Part shown: piece by piece, positions 63,697 to 64,000 of the stretch
Position numbering within the stretch: the first letter of the stretch is position 1
How the letters are laid out: each line of letters opens with the position of its first letter
Source: Streptomyces sp. ITFR-21
GTDB lineage: Bacteria > Actinomycetota > Actinomycetes > Streptomycetales > Streptomycetaceae
Length of the DNA: 64,000 nt
Assembly: GCF_031844685.1 (NCBI RefSeq)
Contig: NZ_CP134605.1
Span: 2,500,001-2,564,000 of the forward strand
Reading direction: 5' to 3'
Notes under the pieces: generated by a model
Told to the model about the DNA's origin: nothing
Database searches by the model: none
What the model saw: only the letters and a program-made list of their open reading frames with translations
Position numbers and translations under genes: made by a program

Positions 63697-63780
63697 CGTC
63701 TCCGTACGGGTGAGGGCGGCGTCTCCGTACGGGTGGCACGGGCGTCTCCGTACGGGTGAGGGCACGTCTTCGTACAGGCG
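63697..63780. repeat. 23-base tandem repeat
   Basis: CGTCTCCGTACGGGTG starts at 63697, 63720 and 63743, and a decayed copy at 63765 (CGTCTTCGTACAGGCG), in the space between the methyltransferase gene and the next gene. Confidence 0.85.
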
Positions 63781-63803
63781 ACCGCCCCGCGCCGGACCGG
63801 CCC

Positions 63804-64000
63804 TCAGCCCGCGGCGCCCTTGGCATCCGCCGCGTCCGCGAGCCCGGCCAGTACCCTCCGCTCGACCTCCGGGTCCAGTCCCACCGGGGGGCGGTCGGGG
63901 CGCTGCGGCAGCGGGCCGGGCAGCCCCCGCATCCACGCCCATGTGTCCGCGACGGTCTCGCCCACCGGCCGACACCGCAGGCCGGCGCCGAGTGCCCGGC
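63804..64000 (-). CDS. NAD-dependent epimerase/dehydratase, carboxyl end only
   Basis: About 65 carboxyl-terminal residues, entering from the right edge: RPVGETVADTWAWMRGLPG, then PQRPDRPPVGLDPEVERRVL, ending AKGAAG. This matches the end of short-chain epimerase/dehydratase proteins common in Streptomyces. Most of the gene lies outside the window. Confidence 0.7.
   Translation of the reverse strand, partial: RALGAGLRCRPVGETVADTWAWMRGLPGPLPQRPDRPPVGLDPEVERRVLAGLADAADAKGAAG

Overview
The window is high-GC actinobacterial DNA, almost certainly from a Streptomyces or a close relative. Codon third positions are nearly all G or C. GTG and TTG starts are frequent, and several genes look leaderless, with a -10 box about 7 bases before the start codon. 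The gene content is also typical: an XPB-type helicase, a HelD-family ATPase, a DUF397/XRE pair, groEL2 with CIRCE boxes, and DasR-type boxes in front of nagKA. From memory (not checked), the order from murQ to nagA follows the S. coelicolor chromosome core. I see no tRNA, rRNA, CRISPR array, intact insertion sequence or prophage.

Layout. 0-5.5 kb: the end of a small protein gene, a helicase-associated protein, a VanZ-like protein and an XPB/Rad25-type helicase. 5.7-8.1 kb: an LPHTG wall-anchored protein, a degenerate MITE-like repeat and small proteins. 8.7-12.1 kb: a HelD-family ATPase, a repeat-rich spacer, cutC and the remains of a NACHT-protein C-terminus. 12.9-18.8 kb: an HD hydrolase, a small beta-rich protein and a 1589-residue caspase/Hsp90-ATPase/repeat protein, which together look like a predicted suicide-type conflict system. 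19.1-24.5 kb: a NitT/TauT-type ABC importer, a RutA-like flavin monooxygenase and a MarR regulator. 24.9-29.6 kb: an NmrA-like/TetR divergent pair, a secreted protein, and a MarR-MFS efflux operon. 29.7-31.5 kb: a deletion scar joining two dead genes, then an XRE/DUF397 pair with palindromic operators. 31.7-39.7 kb: a seven-gene minus-strand cluster (M14 carboxypeptidase, threonine-synthase-like enzyme, polar amino acid ABC importer, GntR regulator). 40.5-43.7 kb: a secreted protein, a VanZ-like protein and two small proteins, one of them DUF4031.

43.9-64 kb is core metabolism and stress: an rpiR-murQ operon whose regulator carries a large in-frame tandem-repeat insertion; groEL2 with two CIRCE boxes; a cold-shock protein; thrC-moaD-like behind a clear SAM-I riboswitch; gpgS; otsA and otsB; a DUF3263 protein; a sugar-binding lipoprotein; nagK-nagA with a DasR-like box; a CBM-like membrane protein; a MidA/NDUFAF7-type methyltransferase; and the end of an epimerase/dehydratase gene.

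How the genes work together. MurQ, NagK and NagA recycle amino sugars from the wall. GpgS and OtsA/OtsB make the solutes glucosylglycerate and trehalose. The M14 cluster looks like a unit for degrading peptides and taking up the released amino acids. The SAM riboswitch in front of a threonine synthase paired with a ThiS/MoaD-like protein suggests a role in sulfur or methionine supply rather than plain threonine synthesis. All functional statements rest on reading motifs by eye; no database search was run.
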